This document shows, in pieces, positions 1-9,042 of a stretch of DNA of 64,000 nt. Location of the stretch: the NCBI RefSeq assembly GCF_025515205.1, contig NZ_JAOPFX010000001.1:1674001-1738000 (forward strand), in the 5' to 3' direction. Under the pieces are notes generated by a model, which ran no database searches, had not been told where the DNA came from, and saw nothing but the letters and a program-made list of their open reading frames with translations. The DNA comes from Microbacterium fluvii (GTDB lineage Bacteria; Actinomycetota; Actinomycetes; Actinomycetales; Microbacteriaceae). Position numbers and translations under genes: made by a program. Positions within the stretch are counted from its first letter, which is position 1. Every line of letters starts with the position of its first letter.

Positions 1-1
1 G

Positions 2-1639
2 TGGTGGCGCGAACTCGACCTGCCCAACCGCACGATCCTCGGCATGGACGGCCGCATCATCGCCGAGGCGCCGGAGGCGCTGACGACGGATGCCGCCAAG
101 GCCGCCTACGCCGAGCTCGCGGGGCTCACCGTCTTCAGCGCGAAGAAGAAGATGGTGGAGCTGCTCACCGCCTCGGGCGAGCTTCTCGAGGTCTCCAAGC
201 CCTTCAGCCACCCCGTGAAGTTCTACGAGAAGGGCGACCGGGCGCTCGAGATCGTCTCGACGCGCCAGTGGTACCTGCGCAACGGCGCCCGTGACGAGGC
301 GCTGCGCGACAAGCTCATCGCGTTCGGCCGCGAGATGGACTGGCACCCCGATTTCATGCGGGTGCGCTACGAGAACTGGACGAACGGCCTCACCGGCGAC
401 TGGCTCGTGAGCCGCCAGCGCTTCTTCGGCGTGCCGATCCCGGTCTGGTACGGCCTCGACGAGAACGGCGAGCGCGACTACGACCGCGTCATCACGCCCG
501 ACCTCGCCGCCCTGCCGGTCGACCCGACCACCGACGCGCCGCACGGGTACACGGAAGACCAGCGCGGCGTCCCCGGCGGATTCGAGGGCGAGAAGGACAT
601 CTTCGACACGTGGGCGACCTCGTCGCTCACGCCCCAGCTCGCCGGCGGCTGGGAGCGCGACGAGGAGCTGTGGAACCTCGTGGCGCCCTTCGACCTGCGC
701 CCGCAGGGGCAGGACATCATCCGCACGTGGCTCTTCTCGACCATGGTGCGCTCGGTGCTCGAAGACGACCGCGCCCCGTGGACGGATGCCGCCATCAGCG
801 GCTTCATCGTCGACCCCGACCGCAAGAAGATGTCGAAGTCGAAGGGCAACGTCGTGACCCCGGCCGACATCCTCGAGGCGCACGGCACGGATGCGGTGCG
901 GTATTGGTCGGCCTCCAGCCGCCTGGGCGCTGACGCCGCCTTCGACCCGCAGAACCCGACGCAGGTCAAGATCGGCCGGCGCCTGGCGATCAAGGTGCTC
1001 AACGCCGCCAAGTTCGTGCTGTCGTTCCCGGTGCCGGAGGGTGCCGAGGTGACCCACTCCCTCGACGCAGCGATGCTCGCGACCCTCGATCGGGTGGTGC
1101 GCGAGGCGACCGCGGCGTTCGAGGCCTACGACCACGCCAAGGCCCTCGAGGTGACCGAGGCCTTCTTCTGGACGTTCTGCGACGACTACCTCGAGCTCGT
1201 CAAGGAGCGCGCCTACAACCGGGCGGATGCGGGCCAGGCTTCTGCCGCCCTCGCGCTGCGACTCGCGCTGTCGACCCTCCTGCGCCTGCTCGCCCCCGTG
1301 CTCGCGTTCGCCACCGAAGAGGCGTGGTCGTGGTTCGAGGAGGGCTCGATCCACACCTCGAGCTGGCCGGAACCCCTCGGCATCGAGGGTGACCCGGCGG
1401 TGCTGAGCGCCGCCAGCGCCGCACTCATCGGCATCCGTCGCGCGAAGACCGAGGCCAAGGCGTCGCAGAAGACGCCGGTGAGCCGGCTGGTGCTGCGCGC
1501 CGACGACGTGACCATCGCGGCGCTGCGCCTGGCCGAGGGCGACCTCAAGGCCGTCGGCCGCATCGCCGAGCTCGAGCTGCTCGACGGCGCCGAGGCGCTC
1601 GTGGTCGACACGGTCGAACTCGCCCCGCAGGAGGCATGA
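2..1639 (+). CDS. valS: Valine--tRNA ligase, 3' part (5' end outside window)
   Basis: Class I aminoacyl-tRNA synthetase charging tRNA-Val. The frame is open from base 2 and begins inside the protein (WWRELDLPNRTILGMDGR), so only about 545 C-terminal residues are present. Visible are the end of the Rossmann domain with the KMSKS loop (KKMSKSKGNV, near base 830), the preceding QGQDIIRTWLF segment, and the anticodon-binding helical domain. The insert phrase GDWLVSRQRFFGVPIPVW is typical of ValS from actinobacteria. The stop overlaps the start of the next small gene. Truncation is only the window edge; no frameshift is seen. Confidence 0.97.
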   Translation, partial: WWRELDLPNRTILGMDGRIIAEAPEALTTDAAKAAYAELAGLTVFSAKKKMVELLTASGELLEVSKPFSHPVKFYEKGDRALEIVSTRQWYLRNGARDEALRDKLIAFGREMDWHPDFMRVRYENWTNGLTGDWLVSRQRFFGVPIPVWYGLDENGERDYDRVITPDLAALPVDPTTDAPHGYTEDQRGVPGGFEGEKDIFDTWATSSLTPQLAGGWERDEELWNLVAPFDLRPQGQDIIRTWLFSTMVRSVLEDDRAPWTDAAISGFIVDPDRKKMSKSKGNVVTPADILEAHGTDAVRYWSASSRLGADAAFDPQNPTQVKIGRRLAIKVLNAAKFVLSFPVPEGAEVTHSLDAAMLATLDRVVREATAAFEAYDHAKALEVTEAFFWTFCDDYLELVKERAYNRADAGQASAALALRLALSTLLRLLAPVLAFATEEAWSWFEEGSIHTSSWPEPLGIEGDPAVLSAASAALIGIRRAKTEAKASQKTPVSRLVLRADDVTIAALRLAEGDLKAVGRIAELELLDGAEALVVDTVELAPQEA

Positions 1640-1887
1640 TGCAGCTCGGAACCCGCTGGGCCGCCCGCACGCAGCCACCGGCTGCCGTGCCGGCCGCGCT
1701 GCACGCTCAGATCGCGGCGGTGGAGGCATCCGTCCCGCCCGATGCCCTCGGGCAGCCGGCGCCGTACTGGACGCTGACGTGGCTCGAGGGGCGGCCGGTC
1801 GTCGAGCTCGACACCGGCGTGATCGTGACCCTCGATCGCGACGGCACGGTCGTCGTGCGCCACGACGACGAGGACGAGTTCGCCTAG
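1636..1887 (+). CDS. Small hypothetical protein downstream of valS
   Basis: A protein of 83 residues, acidic at its C-terminus (RHDDEDEFA), with no signal peptide or membrane segment. I do not recognise the family. Two ATG codons (1636 and 1639) follow a GGAGG at 1630-1634; the first overlaps the valS stop (ATGA), the second gives better ribosome-binding spacing. Tight coupling to valS suggests co-translation. Its stop overlaps the stop of the convergent MFS gene within the tetramer CTAG (1884-1887), so there is no room for a terminator between them. Confidence 0.7.
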   Translation: MMQLGTRWAARTQPPAAVPAALHAQIAAVEASVPPDALGQPAPYWTLTWLEGRPVVELDTGVIVTLDRDGTVVVRHDDEDEFA

Positions 1888-3200
1888 GAGTCTGCGGCGA
1901 ACTCCGCACCCGCGCGACGGGTGCCGCCGATCAGCAGCGGCAGCGACACGAGCACGGCCACGAGCATGATCGCACCGGCGAGGTAGAACGGCAGCCGCAG
2001 ATCGAAGCGGCCGATCCACCCGCCGATCAGCGTCGCGATCGGGAAGAGCCCCCACGTGAGCGTGCGGATCACCCCGAGCACGCGGCCGAAGATCTCGCCG
2101 GGGACGATCTGCTGACGAAGCGCGCCCCACGGCACGTTCCACACCGACACGGCGCCTGCCGCAAGTGCGAAGAGCGCCACGGCGCTCATCGCCTCGGGTG
2201 CGGCTCCGGTCGCCGCCGTCATGACGGCCCCGACGACCACCGACCACACCATCACCCGCCCTCGTCCGAACCGGTTCACGAGCCGCGGAGCGATCAGCGA
2301 CCCGGCGAGGGCGCCCACGCCGATGCCGGCGGTGACGAACCCGACGGCGGCGTACGGGATCTGCTGCGTCTGCAGGAAGAACAGGATGATGACCGCCTGC
2401 GCCAGCGACAGCGCCGAGCCGATGACCGAGGTGAACACGACCATCGCCCGGAGGTAACGGTGGTGCCACAGGTAGCGCAGCGCCTCGCGCGTGGTCGTCG
2501 CCGATGCGGCCTCGGGCGTCGCCACAGGCTCTGCCATGACGCCCACCGTGACATCGGGCGCGTCGGGGTCGACGGCCGCCGGTGTGCGCAGCGCCCGCGC
2601 GGCACTCACCGGCAGCAGCAGGGCCAACACGATCGGCACGATGAAGCCCGCAGCCCCCGCCCACAGCGGAACGGCGAGTGACAAGGCGAAAAGCACGCCG
2701 GCGATGGGCGTCGCGATGAAGTTGTCGATCGTCACCTGCGCGGCCTGCAGCCACCCGTTCGCGCGATCCAGCTGCTCGCGGCGCACGACGCCCGGCACGA
2801 CCGCGTTGGTGGCGTTGTCGAACAGGGTCTCGCCCAGACCGAAGACGAGCGTGCCGACGATGAGGGCCCACAGGCTCAGCTCTCCCGCGACCCCCAAAGT
2901 CGCGAGCCACACCGCGACGGCGCCGCGCAGCGTGTTGGCGAGGGCCATCACGATGCGACGGTCGAAGCGGTCGACGATGATCCCCGCGGGGAGGCCGAAC
3001 ACGAGCCAGGGCACGAAGGCGACGGCGCCGATCGCAGAGATCGCCAGCGGATCGTGCGTGAGCGTCGTCGCCACGAGCGGCACGGCGGTGCGCCCGAGGC
3101 CGTCGGCGAGGTTGCTGAAGGCGGCGGCGGTCCAGAGCTTGCCGAAGTCCCGCCCCAGTGGTGCGCGGCGCGCAACGCGCTCGGTCACGGCGGCGGTCAT
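1884..3200 (-). CDS. MFS transporter, drug-efflux type
   Basis: Twelve-helix major facilitator, 438 residues, resembling the MFS_3/DHA3 group of macrolide and multidrug exporters. The N-terminal region has [17 protein letters not shown] and the loop between helices 2 and 3 reads [14 protein letters not shown], the group's version of MFS motif A. Substrate cannot be read from sequence. It is the last gene of a minus-strand operon with an ArsR-type regulator and a 70-residue protein; its ATG overlaps the stop of that small gene (ATGA). Regulation by the upstream regulator is likely. Confidence 0.88.
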   Translation of the reverse strand: MTAAVTERVARRAPLGRDFGKLWTAAAFSNLADGLGRTAVPLVATTLTHDPLAISAIGAVAFVPWLVFGLPAGIIVDRFDRRIVMALANTLRGAVAVWLATLGVAGELSLWALIVGTLVFGLGETLFDNATNAVVPGVVRREQLDRANGWLQAAQVTIDNFIATPIAGVLFALSLAVPLWAGAAGFIVPIVLALLLPVSAARALRTPAAVDPDAPDVTVGVMAEPVATPEAASATTTREALRYLWHHRYLRAMVVFTSVIGSALSLAQAVIILFFLQTQQIPYAAVGFVTAGIGVGALAGSLIAPRLVNRFGRGRVMVWSVVVGAVMTAATGAAPEAMSAVALFALAAGAVSVWNVPWGALRQQIVPGEIFGRVLGVIRTLTWGLFPIATLIGGWIGRFDLRLPFYLAGAIMLVAVLVSLPLLIGGTRRAGAEFAADS

Positions 3201-3409
3201 CGGGGCAGCAGGCCCACGTGGCCGGCGGCCAGGGCATCCCGACGGCGATCGACGGATGCCGCAGCCACCGACGCGGCCGCGATGGCGGCACGCCGGTGCG
3301 CGATGCGCGCGAGGGCGAGGCGCTTCAGACGTCGCGAAGCGGTCAGCAGCAGTCGGTCTGCGGAAGTGAGCTGCGCAGAGCGGGGTGCGCTCAGTGCGAT
3401 GGAAGCCAT
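3197..3409 (-). CDS. Small basic protein between regulator and MFS gene
   Basis: A frame of 70 residues ([20 protein letters not shown]...) rich in Arg and Ala, predicted helical, without a signal peptide. I do not recognise it. The case for a real gene is position: its ATG starts one base after the regulator stop and its TGA overlaps the MFS ATG, giving unbroken translational coupling through the operon. The composition could also arise from GC-rich sequence, so it remains tentative. Confidence 0.5.
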   Translation of the reverse strand: MASIALSAPRSAQLTSADRLLLTASRRLKRLALARIAHRRAAIAAASVAAASVDRRRDALAAGHVGLLPR

Positions 3410-3410
3410 G

Positions 3411-4007
3411 TCAGTTCCCCTCGGTGGGAAGCGGGAAGACGTCGGCGCGCAGCGTGAACGGACGCACCCCGTCTCCTTGCTGGTCTCGGTACTTCTCGAC
3501 GGTCTCGTCGATGACGGCCTGCAGCTTATCGATGAGCGCGATCGTCTGCTCATCGGTCATCCGCGCCGTCGCGGTGGAGATCATCGCCTCTTCCGCCTCC
3601 GGCGGAATCGAGGCGAGACTCTGCGACACATAGCGCATCAGCTGCTGGTGTCGACGGTTCAGGAACTCGGTCATCACGACCTGGGTGGCGGCGCGCCCCG
3701 AGGGCGTCTTCATCGCCTCGGGGTTCGTGAACGAGATGCCGCCCTTCGGGCGCTCCCACCAGCGCTCGCGCGCGGAGCCTCGGCCTTCGACCTCGCGGAT
3801 GAGATCGTGCTTGGCCAGGGCCCGCAGGTGGTAACTGGTGGCACCCGAGGACTCCCCCGTCATCTCCGCCAGCGTGCTGGCGGTCTGCGCGCCGTACTGC
3901 GACAGGATGTCGTAGATCTGCACGCGCAGCGGGTGCGCGAGCGCGCGCAGTGCGCCGGCATCCAGCATCCGGTCGGCGCGTGCGGCGGTGGTCTTCGGCT
4001 CGTCCAT
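3411..4007 (-). CDS. ArsR-type winged-helix transcriptional regulator
   Basis: Regulator of 198 residues with an N-terminal winged helix (residues about 15-90: LRALAHPLRVQIYDILSQYG, then SGATSYHLRALAKHDLI as recognition helix) and a C-terminal helical part of unknown ligand. The start at 4007 is chosen over longer frames because a TATCTT -10 element (4020-4015) places transcription start at 4008, nearly leaderless. A perfect 18-bp palindrome (4011-4028) covers that -10, implying autorepression. It heads an operon with a small protein and an MFS exporter and is divergent from an M3 oligopeptidase. Confidence 0.85.
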   Translation of the reverse strand: MDEPKTTAARADRMLDAGALRALAHPLRVQIYDILSQYGAQTASTLAEMTGESSGATSYHLRALAKHDLIREVEGRGSARERWWERPKGGISFTNPEAMKTPSGRAATQVVMTEFLNRRHQQLMRYVSQSLASIPPEAEEAMISTATARMTDEQTIALIDKLQAVIDETVEKYRDQQGDGVRPFTLRADVFPLPTEGN

Positions 4008-4010
4008 AGA

Positions 4011-4028
4011 TGCAAAGATATCTTTGCA
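4011..4028. promoter_or_regulatory. Perfect 18-bp operator-like palindrome
   Basis: TGCAAAGATATCTTTGCA is fully self-complementary. It overlaps the TATCTT -10 of the ArsR-type gene, so bound regulator would block its own promoter. The half-site recurs nearby (4039-4056). Confidence 0.8.
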
Positions 4029-4038
4029 ATAGGAGTTA

Positions 4039-4056
4039 TGCAAGCATTTCTTTGCA
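4039..4056. promoter_or_regulatory. Second, imperfect operator copy
   Basis: TGCAAGCATTTCTTTGCA matches the first palindrome best in its outer TGCAA/TTTGCA bases. Centre-to-centre distance is 28 bp. A further half-site, TTCTTTGGA, follows at 4062-4070, next to the expected -35 position of the peptidase promoter. Confidence 0.6.
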
Positions 4057-4081
4057 AGAGATTCTTTGGATGCTGACGCCC

Positions 4082-4087
4082 TACGCT
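4082..4087 (+). promoter_or_regulatory. -10 element (TACGCT) for leaderless M3 peptidase mRNA
   Basis: The hexamer ends six bases before the ATG at 4094, so the expected transcription start is the A of the start codon. Confidence 0.6.
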
Positions 4088-4093
4088 GGAGGG

Positions 4094-6151
4094 ATGACCG
4101 ACACCACCGCGAACCCCCTGCTGGCACCGAGCACGCTCCCCTATGGACTGCCCGACTACTCGCGGATCCGCCCCGAGCATTACCTGCCCGCGTTCGAGGA
4201 GGCCTTCGCCCAGCATCGCGCCGAGATCACGAACATCACCCGCGTGCGCTCGATGCCCACCTTCGAGAACACGATGGTGCCGCTCGAGACCGCCGGCAGG
4301 CTGCTGAGCGATGTGGCGCACGCCTTCTACACGGTCTCCTCCGCCGATGCGACGGCCGAGATCCAGCAGCTCGACGAAGAGCTGGCACCGCTGATGGCCG
4401 CCCACCAGGACGCGATCCAGCTCGATGCCCAGCTGTACGCGCGCATCAGAACCCTCCACGAGCAGCTCGACGCGCTCGACCTCGCCCCCGAGGCGCGCTA
4501 CCTCGTCGAGCGGCACTTCCGCGAGATGACCCACGCCGGCGCGGCGCTCGACGACGGCGCGAAGGAGCGCCTGACCGCCCTGAACCAGCGGCTGTCGACT
4601 CTCACGACGACCTTCGAGAAGAACCTGCTGGCCGACACGAACGACCTCGCCGTGGTCTTCCACGATGTCGCAGAGCTCGACGGGCTCACCGAGGGCGAGC
4701 TCTCGGCGGCCGCGCAGAACGCCGTCGACCGCGGGCTCGAGGGTACGTGGGTGGTCACGCTCACCCTCTTCACCGGGCACCCCTACCTCTCGACTCTGAC
4801 GAACCGCGAGAGCCGCCGCCGCATTCTGGAGGCCTCGCGCGCACGCGGGTCGCGCGGCAACGAGCACGACAACCGCGCCGTACTGCGCGAGATCGTGCGC
4901 CTGCGCGCCGAGCGCGCGGCGCTCCTGGGCTACGACTCGCACGCCGCCTATGTCACCAGCGACGAGACGGCCGGCTCCCCCGAGGCCGTGCACGCGCTAC
5001 TGCGCCGCCTCGCCGTGCCGGCCGCGGCCAACGCACGCCGCGAGCAGGAGGCGCTGCAGCGCATCATCGATGCGGATGCCGCCCCCTTCGCCCTCGAGGC
5101 GCACGACTGGGCGTTCTACACCGAGAAGGTGCGTGCGGCCGAGTACGACCTCGACCGCACGGCGCTGCGCCCCTGGTTCGAAGCCGAGCGGGTGCTGCAG
5201 GACGGCGTGTTCCGCGCGGCCACCGAGCTCTACGGCGTGACCTTCACCGAGCGGGCCGATCTGTCGAGCTACCACCCCGACGCCCGCACGTTCGAGCTGC
5301 ACAACGCCGACGGGTCGGCGCTGGGGCTGTACGTGCTCGACCTGTATACGCGCGACACCAAGCGCGGCGGCGCCTGGATGAACTCGATCGTCGCCCAGTC
5401 GCGGCTGCGCGGCACCGCGCCCGTGGTCGTCAACAACCTCAACGTGCCCAAGCCCGCGGCCGGAAAGCCGACTCTCCTCACCCTCGACGAGGTGACGACC
5501 CTCTTCCACGAGTTCGGCCACGCCCTGCACGGGCTGTTCGCCGTGGTCACCTATCCGCACTTCGCCGGCACCAATGTGTTCCGCGACTTCGTGGAGTTCC
5601 CGAGCCAGGTCAACGAGATGTGGATCTACTGGCCCGAGATCCTCGACTCGTACGCGCGGCACATCGACACCGGCGAGCCGCTCCCGGCCGAGGTGGTGGA
5701 GAAGATCCAGGCCTCCGAGAGCTTCAACCAGGGCTTCGCCACGAGCGAGTACCTCGCCGCATCCTGGATCGACCAGGCCTGGCACTCGCTGACGCAGGCC
5801 GAAGCCGCGGAAGACCTCGACGTCGCGGCGTTCGAGGCGGCAGCGCTGGCCGATATCGGCCTCGACAACCCCGTCGTGCCGACCCGCTACTCGTCGACGT
5901 ACTTCGCCCATGTCTTCTCCGGCGGCTACAGCGCCGGCTACTACTCCTACATCTGGAGCGAAGTGCTCGACGCCGACACCGTCGAGTGGTTCCGCGAGAA
6001 CGGCGGACTCACGCGCGCGAACGGCGACCGGTTCCGCGAGCGTCTGCTGGGCGTCGGCGGCTCGAAGGATCCCCTGGAGGCCTACCGCGACTTCCGCGGA
6101 CGCGCTGCCGAGATCGAGCCGCTGCTCACGCGCCGCGGGCTCGACGCCTGA
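4094..6151 (+). CDS. M3 family oligopeptidase (thimet/dipeptidyl carboxypeptidase type)
   Basis: Cytosolic zinc metallopeptidase of 685 residues, normal length for bacterial M3A oligopeptidase A or Dcp, trimming short peptides left by proteases. The zinc site HEFGHALHG starts at residue 472 and the third ligand lies in the following FVEFPSQVNEMW helix. The C-terminal substrate region has YFAHVFSGGYSAGYYSY. Start 4094 is supported by the TACGCT element six bases upstream. It is divergent from an ArsR-type regulator whose operator copies lie in the shared 86-bp gap, so shared control is possible. OpdA and Dcp cannot be told apart here. Confidence 0.93.
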   Translation: MTDTTANPLLAPSTLPYGLPDYSRIRPEHYLPAFEEAFAQHRAEITNITRVRSMPTFENTMVPLETAGRLLSDVAHAFYTVSSADATAEIQQLDEELAPLMAAHQDAIQLDAQLYARIRTLHEQLDALDLAPEARYLVERHFREMTHAGAALDDGAKERLTALNQRLSTLTTTFEKNLLADTNDLAVVFHDVAELDGLTEGELSAAAQNAVDRGLEGTWVVTLTLFTGHPYLSTLTNRESRRRILEASRARGSRGNEHDNRAVLREIVRLRAERAALLGYDSHAAYVTSDETAGSPEAVHALLRRLAVPAAANARREQEALQRIIDADAAPFALEAHDWAFYTEKVRAAEYDLDRTALRPWFEAERVLQDGVFRAATELYGVTFTERADLSSYHPDARTFELHNADGSALGLYVLDLYTRDTKRGGAWMNSIVAQSRLRGTAPVVVNNLNVPKPAAGKPTLLTLDEVTTLFHEFGHALHGLFAVVTYPHFAGTNVFRDFVEFPSQVNEMWIYWPEILDSYARHIDTGEPLPAEVVEKIQASESFNQGFATSEYLAASWIDQAWHSLTQAEAAEDLDVAAFEAAALADIGLDNPVVPTRYSSTYFAHVFSGGYSAGYYSYIWSEVLDADTVEWFRENGGLTRANGDRFRERLLGVGGSKDPLEAYRDFRGRAAEIEPLLTRRGLDA

Positions 6152-6178
6152 CGCGCGGGGGCGCCTGGCTCCCGCGCG
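6152..6178. terminator. Hairpin between convergent M3 peptidase and clpX
   Basis: Eight-bp stem CGCGCGGG / CCCGCGCG (6152-6159 and 6171-6178) lies in the 30-bp gap between the two convergent stops and could serve both. Confidence 0.5.
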
Positions 6179-6181
6179 GGG

Positions 6182-7450
6182 TCAGGCGCTCTTGCGCTTC
6201 TGCCGCAGCACGACGGTGGGCGGCGCGCCCTCGTCGACCGAGGCGCGCGTGATGACGACCTTGGTCACGTCGTCGGCCGAGGGGATCTCGAACATGATCG
6301 GGCCGAGCACGTCTTCGAGGATCGCGCGCAGGCCCCGGGCGCCGGTCTTGCGGCTGACCGCGAGGTCGGCGATCGCCTCGAGCGCCTCGGTGTCGAACTC
6401 GAGCTCCACGCCGTCGAGCTCGAACATGCGCTGATACTGCTTGACGAGCGCGTTCTTGGGCTCGGTGAGGATCTCCATGAGCGCGGCGCGGTCGAGCGGC
6501 GCCACCGAGGCGACGACCGGAAGACGGCCGATGAACTCGGGGATGAGTCCGAACTTGTGCAGGTCTTCCGGCTGCACCTCGCTGAACAGCGTCAGGTCGT
6601 CGCCCTTGTTGTGCAGAGGTGCGCCGAAGCCGACGCCGTGCTTGCCGACGCGCGACGAGATGATGTCTTCGAGGCCGGCGAAGGCGCCCGCCACGATGAA
6701 CAGCACGTTCGTCGTGTCGATCTGGATGAACTCCTGGTGCGGGTGCTTGCGCCCGCCCTGCGGCGGCACCGAGGCGACGGTGCCCTCGAGGATCTTCAGC
6801 AGGGCCTGCTGCACGCCCTCGCCCGACACGTCGCGCGTGATCGAGGGGTTCTCGGCCTTGCGGGCGATCTTGTCGACCTCGTCGATGTAGATGATGCCCG
6901 TCTCGGCGCGCTTGGTGTCGAAGTCGGCGGCCTGCAGGAGCTTCAGCAGGATGTTCTCGACGTCTTCGCCCACGTAGCCGGCCTCGGTGAGCGCCGTCGC
7001 GTCGGCGACGGCGAACGGCACGTTGAGGCGCTTGGCGAGCGTCTGGGCGAGGTAGGTCTTGCCGCAGCCGGTGGGGCCGAGGAGAAGGATGTTGCTCTTG
7101 GCGATCTCGATCTCGTCGGCGCGCTGCTCGGCGCTCTGCAGGGTGCCGTGCGCGCGCACGCGCTTGTAGTGGTTGTAGACGGCGACCGACAGCGCGCGCT
7201 TGGCGTCATCCTGCCCGACGACGTACTCGTCGAGGAACGAGAAGATCTCGCGCGGCTTGGGAAGCTCGAACTCGCTGACCTCGCCCGACGACGACTCCGC
7301 CATGCGCTCTTCGATGATCTCGTTGCACAGCTCGACGCACTCGTCGCAGATGTACACGCCGGGGCCGGCGATCAGCTGCTGCACCTGCTTCTGGCTCTTT
7401 CCGCAGAACGAGCACTTGAACAGGTCGGCGCTCTCACCGATGCGAGCCAT
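6182..7450 (-). CDS. clpX: ATP-dependent Clp protease ATP-binding subunit ClpX
   Basis: AAA+ unfoldase of 422 residues that feeds substrates to ClpP. The N-terminal zinc-binding domain has Cys13, Cys16, Cys35 and Cys38 (CSFC ... CDEC). Walker A is GPTGCGKT, Walker [12 protein letters not shown], and the pore-2 and sensor regions are intact. Start 7450 follows a GGAGG ribosome site (7457-7461 region) and a TAGGCT -10 at 7505-7500. A strong hairpin separates it from clpP2, so it is partly or wholly transcribed alone although it follows the clpP genes. Confidence 0.98.
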   Translation of the reverse strand: MARIGESADLFKCSFCGKSQKQVQQLIAGPGVYICDECVELCNEIIEERMAESSSGEVSEFELPKPREIFSFLDEYVVGQDDAKRALSVAVYNHYKRVRAHGTLQSAEQRADEIEIAKSNILLLGPTGCGKTYLAQTLAKRLNVPFAVADATALTEAGYVGEDVENILLKLLQAADFDTKRAETGIIYIDEVDKIARKAENPSITRDVSGEGVQQALLKILEGTVASVPPQGGRKHPHQEFIQIDTTNVLFIVAGAFAGLEDIISSRVGKHGVGFGAPLHNKGDDLTLFSEVQPEDLHKFGLIPEFIGRLPVVASVAPLDRAALMEILTEPKNALVKQYQRMFELDGVELEFDTEALEAIADLAVSRKTGARGLRAILEDVLGPIMFEIPSADDVTKVVITRASVDEGAPPTVVLRQKRKSA

Positions 7451-7569
7451 GTGCAGCCTCCAGATCCCCCAGCGCCCTCCCGGGCCCCGACATGGTTCGA
7501 GCCTAGACGCTCCCGACGACACCGGCGGGCATTGGCGACACGCGGCGCAAGGTTCGCCGGCCGCGAACG

Positions 7570-7605
7570 ACGAAGGAGAGGATGCCGCAGCATCCTCTCC
7601 TTCGT
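7570..7605 (-). terminator. Strong hairpin between clpP2 and clpX
   Basis: Perfect 15-bp stem (7570-7584 with 7591-7605) and a six-base loop, just downstream of the clpP2 stop. It ends or attenuates the clpP1P2 transcript before clpX, which has its own -10 downstream. Confidence 0.75.
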
Positions 7606-7615
7606 GCGAACGGCG

Positions 7616-8287
7616 TTACTTGGTGATCGCCGCGGGCGTGCGCTTGCGCGTCGTGAGCACCTGGTCGACCAGACCGTACTCGACCGCCTCGGTGGCCGAG
7701 AGGATCTTGTCTCGGTCGATGTCGCGGTTGACCTGCTCCTGCGAGCGGCCGGAGTGCTTGGCCAGCGTCTCTTCGAGCCACGTGCGCATGCGCAGGATCT
7801 CCTGCGCCTGGATCTCGATGTCGGACGCCTGGCCGTGGCCGGCCTCCCCCATCGCGGGCTGGTGGATGAGGATGCGGGCGTTGGGAAGCGCCAGGCGCTT
7901 GCCGGGGGCACCCGCGGCCAGCAGCACGGCCGCGGCGGATGCCGCCTGACCCAGCACGACCGTCTGGATCTGGGGCGAGATGTACTGCATCGTGTCGTAG
8001 ATCGCCGTCATGGCCGTGAACGAGCCGCCGGGCGAGTTGATGTACATGATGATGTCGCGATCGGGATCCTGCGACTCGAGCACGAGCAGCTGCGCCATGA
8101 CATCGTCGGCCGAGGCGTCGTCGACCTGCACGCCGAGGAAGATCACGCGGTCCTCGAACAGCTTGTTGTACGGGTCCTGGCGCTTGTAGCCGTAGGCCGT
8201 GCGCTCCTCGAACTGCGGCAGGATGTAGCGGCTTCCGGGTGCCTGCAGGCCACCGTGTGCCGTGCCTCCGAAGGTGGGGACGTTCAT
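7616..8287 (-). CDS. clpP2: ATP-dependent Clp protease proteolytic subunit ClpP2
   Basis: Serine protease subunit, 223 residues with a longer N-terminus than ClpP1, as is usual for actinobacterial ClpP2. Catalytic Ser117 lies in GQAASAAAVL, His142 in ILIHQPAMG, and the Asp in the INRDIDRDK-like region near residue 190. Actinobacterial ClpP1 and ClpP2 form a mixed tetradecamer that works with ClpX and ClpC. It follows clpP1 by 32 bp on the same strand, fitting a bicistronic operon. Confidence 0.96.
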   Translation of the reverse strand: MNVPTFGGTAHGGLQAPGSRYILPQFEERTAYGYKRQDPYNKLFEDRVIFLGVQVDDASADDVMAQLLVLESQDPDRDIIMYINSPGGSFTAMTAIYDTMQYISPQIQTVVLGQAASAAAVLLAAGAPGKRLALPNARILIHQPAMGEAGHGQASDIEIQAQEILRMRTWLEETLAKHSGRSQEQVNRDIDRDKILSATEAVEYGLVDQVLTTRKRTPAAITK

Positions 8288-8319
8288 TCGGGTTTCTCTC
8301 TCTTTCGCCTTCGGATCGT

Positions 8320-8904
8320 TCAGGCCGCGGTTCCGCCGCCGCCGATGACGTCGGCCGCCGACTCGCGGATGTGGTCGACGAAGCCGTACTCCAGCGCCTC
8401 CTGGGCCGTGAACCAGCGGTCGCGGTCGCCGTCTTCGTTGATCTGCTCGACCGTCTTGCCGGTCTGGGCCGCAGTGATCTCGGCGAGGCGGTTCTTCATC
8501 GAGACGATGAGCTGGGCCTGCGTCTGGATGTCGCTCGAGGTGCCGCCGAAGCCGCCGTGCGGCTGGTGCAGCAGCACGCGGGCGTTGGGCGTGATGTAGC
8601 GCTTGCCCTTGGTGCCGGCCGTGAGCAGCAGCTGGCCCATCGAGGCGGCCATGCCGATGCCCACCGTGACGATGTCGTTGGGCACGAACTGCATCGTGTC
8701 GTAGATGGCCATGCCGGCCGTGATCGATCCGCCGGGCGAGTTGACGTACAGGTAGATGTCCTTCTCGGAGTCCTCCGCGGCCAGCAGCAGGATCTTCGCG
8801 CAGATCTCGTTCGCGTTCTCGTCGCGCACCTCCGAGCCCAGCCAGATGATGCGGTCCTTCAGCAGCCTGTCGAAGACGCTCGTCGCGACAAGGGGTTCGG
8901 CCAT
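8320..8904 (-). CDS. clpP1: ATP-dependent Clp protease proteolytic subunit ClpP1
   Basis: Serine protease subunit of 194 residues. Ser88 in [10 protein letters not shown] and His113 in LLHQPHGG are present, and NSPGGS forms the oxyanion-region strand. Start 8904 is chosen because GGGAGTG lies just before it and a TAGATT -10 lies at 8939-8934, giving a leader of about 23 nt; a longer frame to 9009 has no support. First gene of the clpP1-clpP2 pair, downstream of tig. Confidence 0.96.
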   Translation of the reverse strand: MAEPLVATSVFDRLLKDRIIWLGSEVRDENANEICAKILLLAAEDSEKDIYLYVNSPGGSITAGMAIYDTMQFVPNDIVTVGIGMAASMGQLLLTAGTKGKRYITPNARVLLHQPHGGFGGTSSDIQTQAQLIVSMKNRLAEITAAQTGKTVEQINEDGDRDRWFTAQEALEYGFVDHIRESAADVIGGGGTAA

Positions 8905-8987
8905 GTTCACTCCCGTTCCGGTGTTGTGCTTCGAATCTACCGGCGCGTCGCGACCGACCCGCCCGTGTTCGCCGTGGGCAAAGCGAT

Positions 8988-9018
8988 GGGGGACGGATGC
9001 CGTCGGCATCCGTCCCCC
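8988..9018 (-). terminator. Terminator after tig
   Basis: Perfect 13-bp stem GGGGGACGGATGC (8988-9000) with its complement at 9006-9018 and a five-base loop, just past the tig stop. It separates tig from the clpP promoter. Confidence 0.75.
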
Positions 9019-9042
9019 GAATCGCTGCTGCGGGCGCGCGCC

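Noticed and set aside
1..294. Frameshifted or truncated valS
   Set aside because: The frame from base 2 continues smoothly into known ValS sequence; truncation is the window edge.
1213..3291. Long minus-strand open frame
   Set aside because: Out of frame with the MFS gene and antisense to valS; the Arg-rich product resembles no protein.
6182..9018. clpX as part of one uninterrupted tig-clpP1-clpP2-clpX operon
   Set aside because: Strong hairpins follow tig and clpP2, and separate -10 elements precede clpP1 and clpX.
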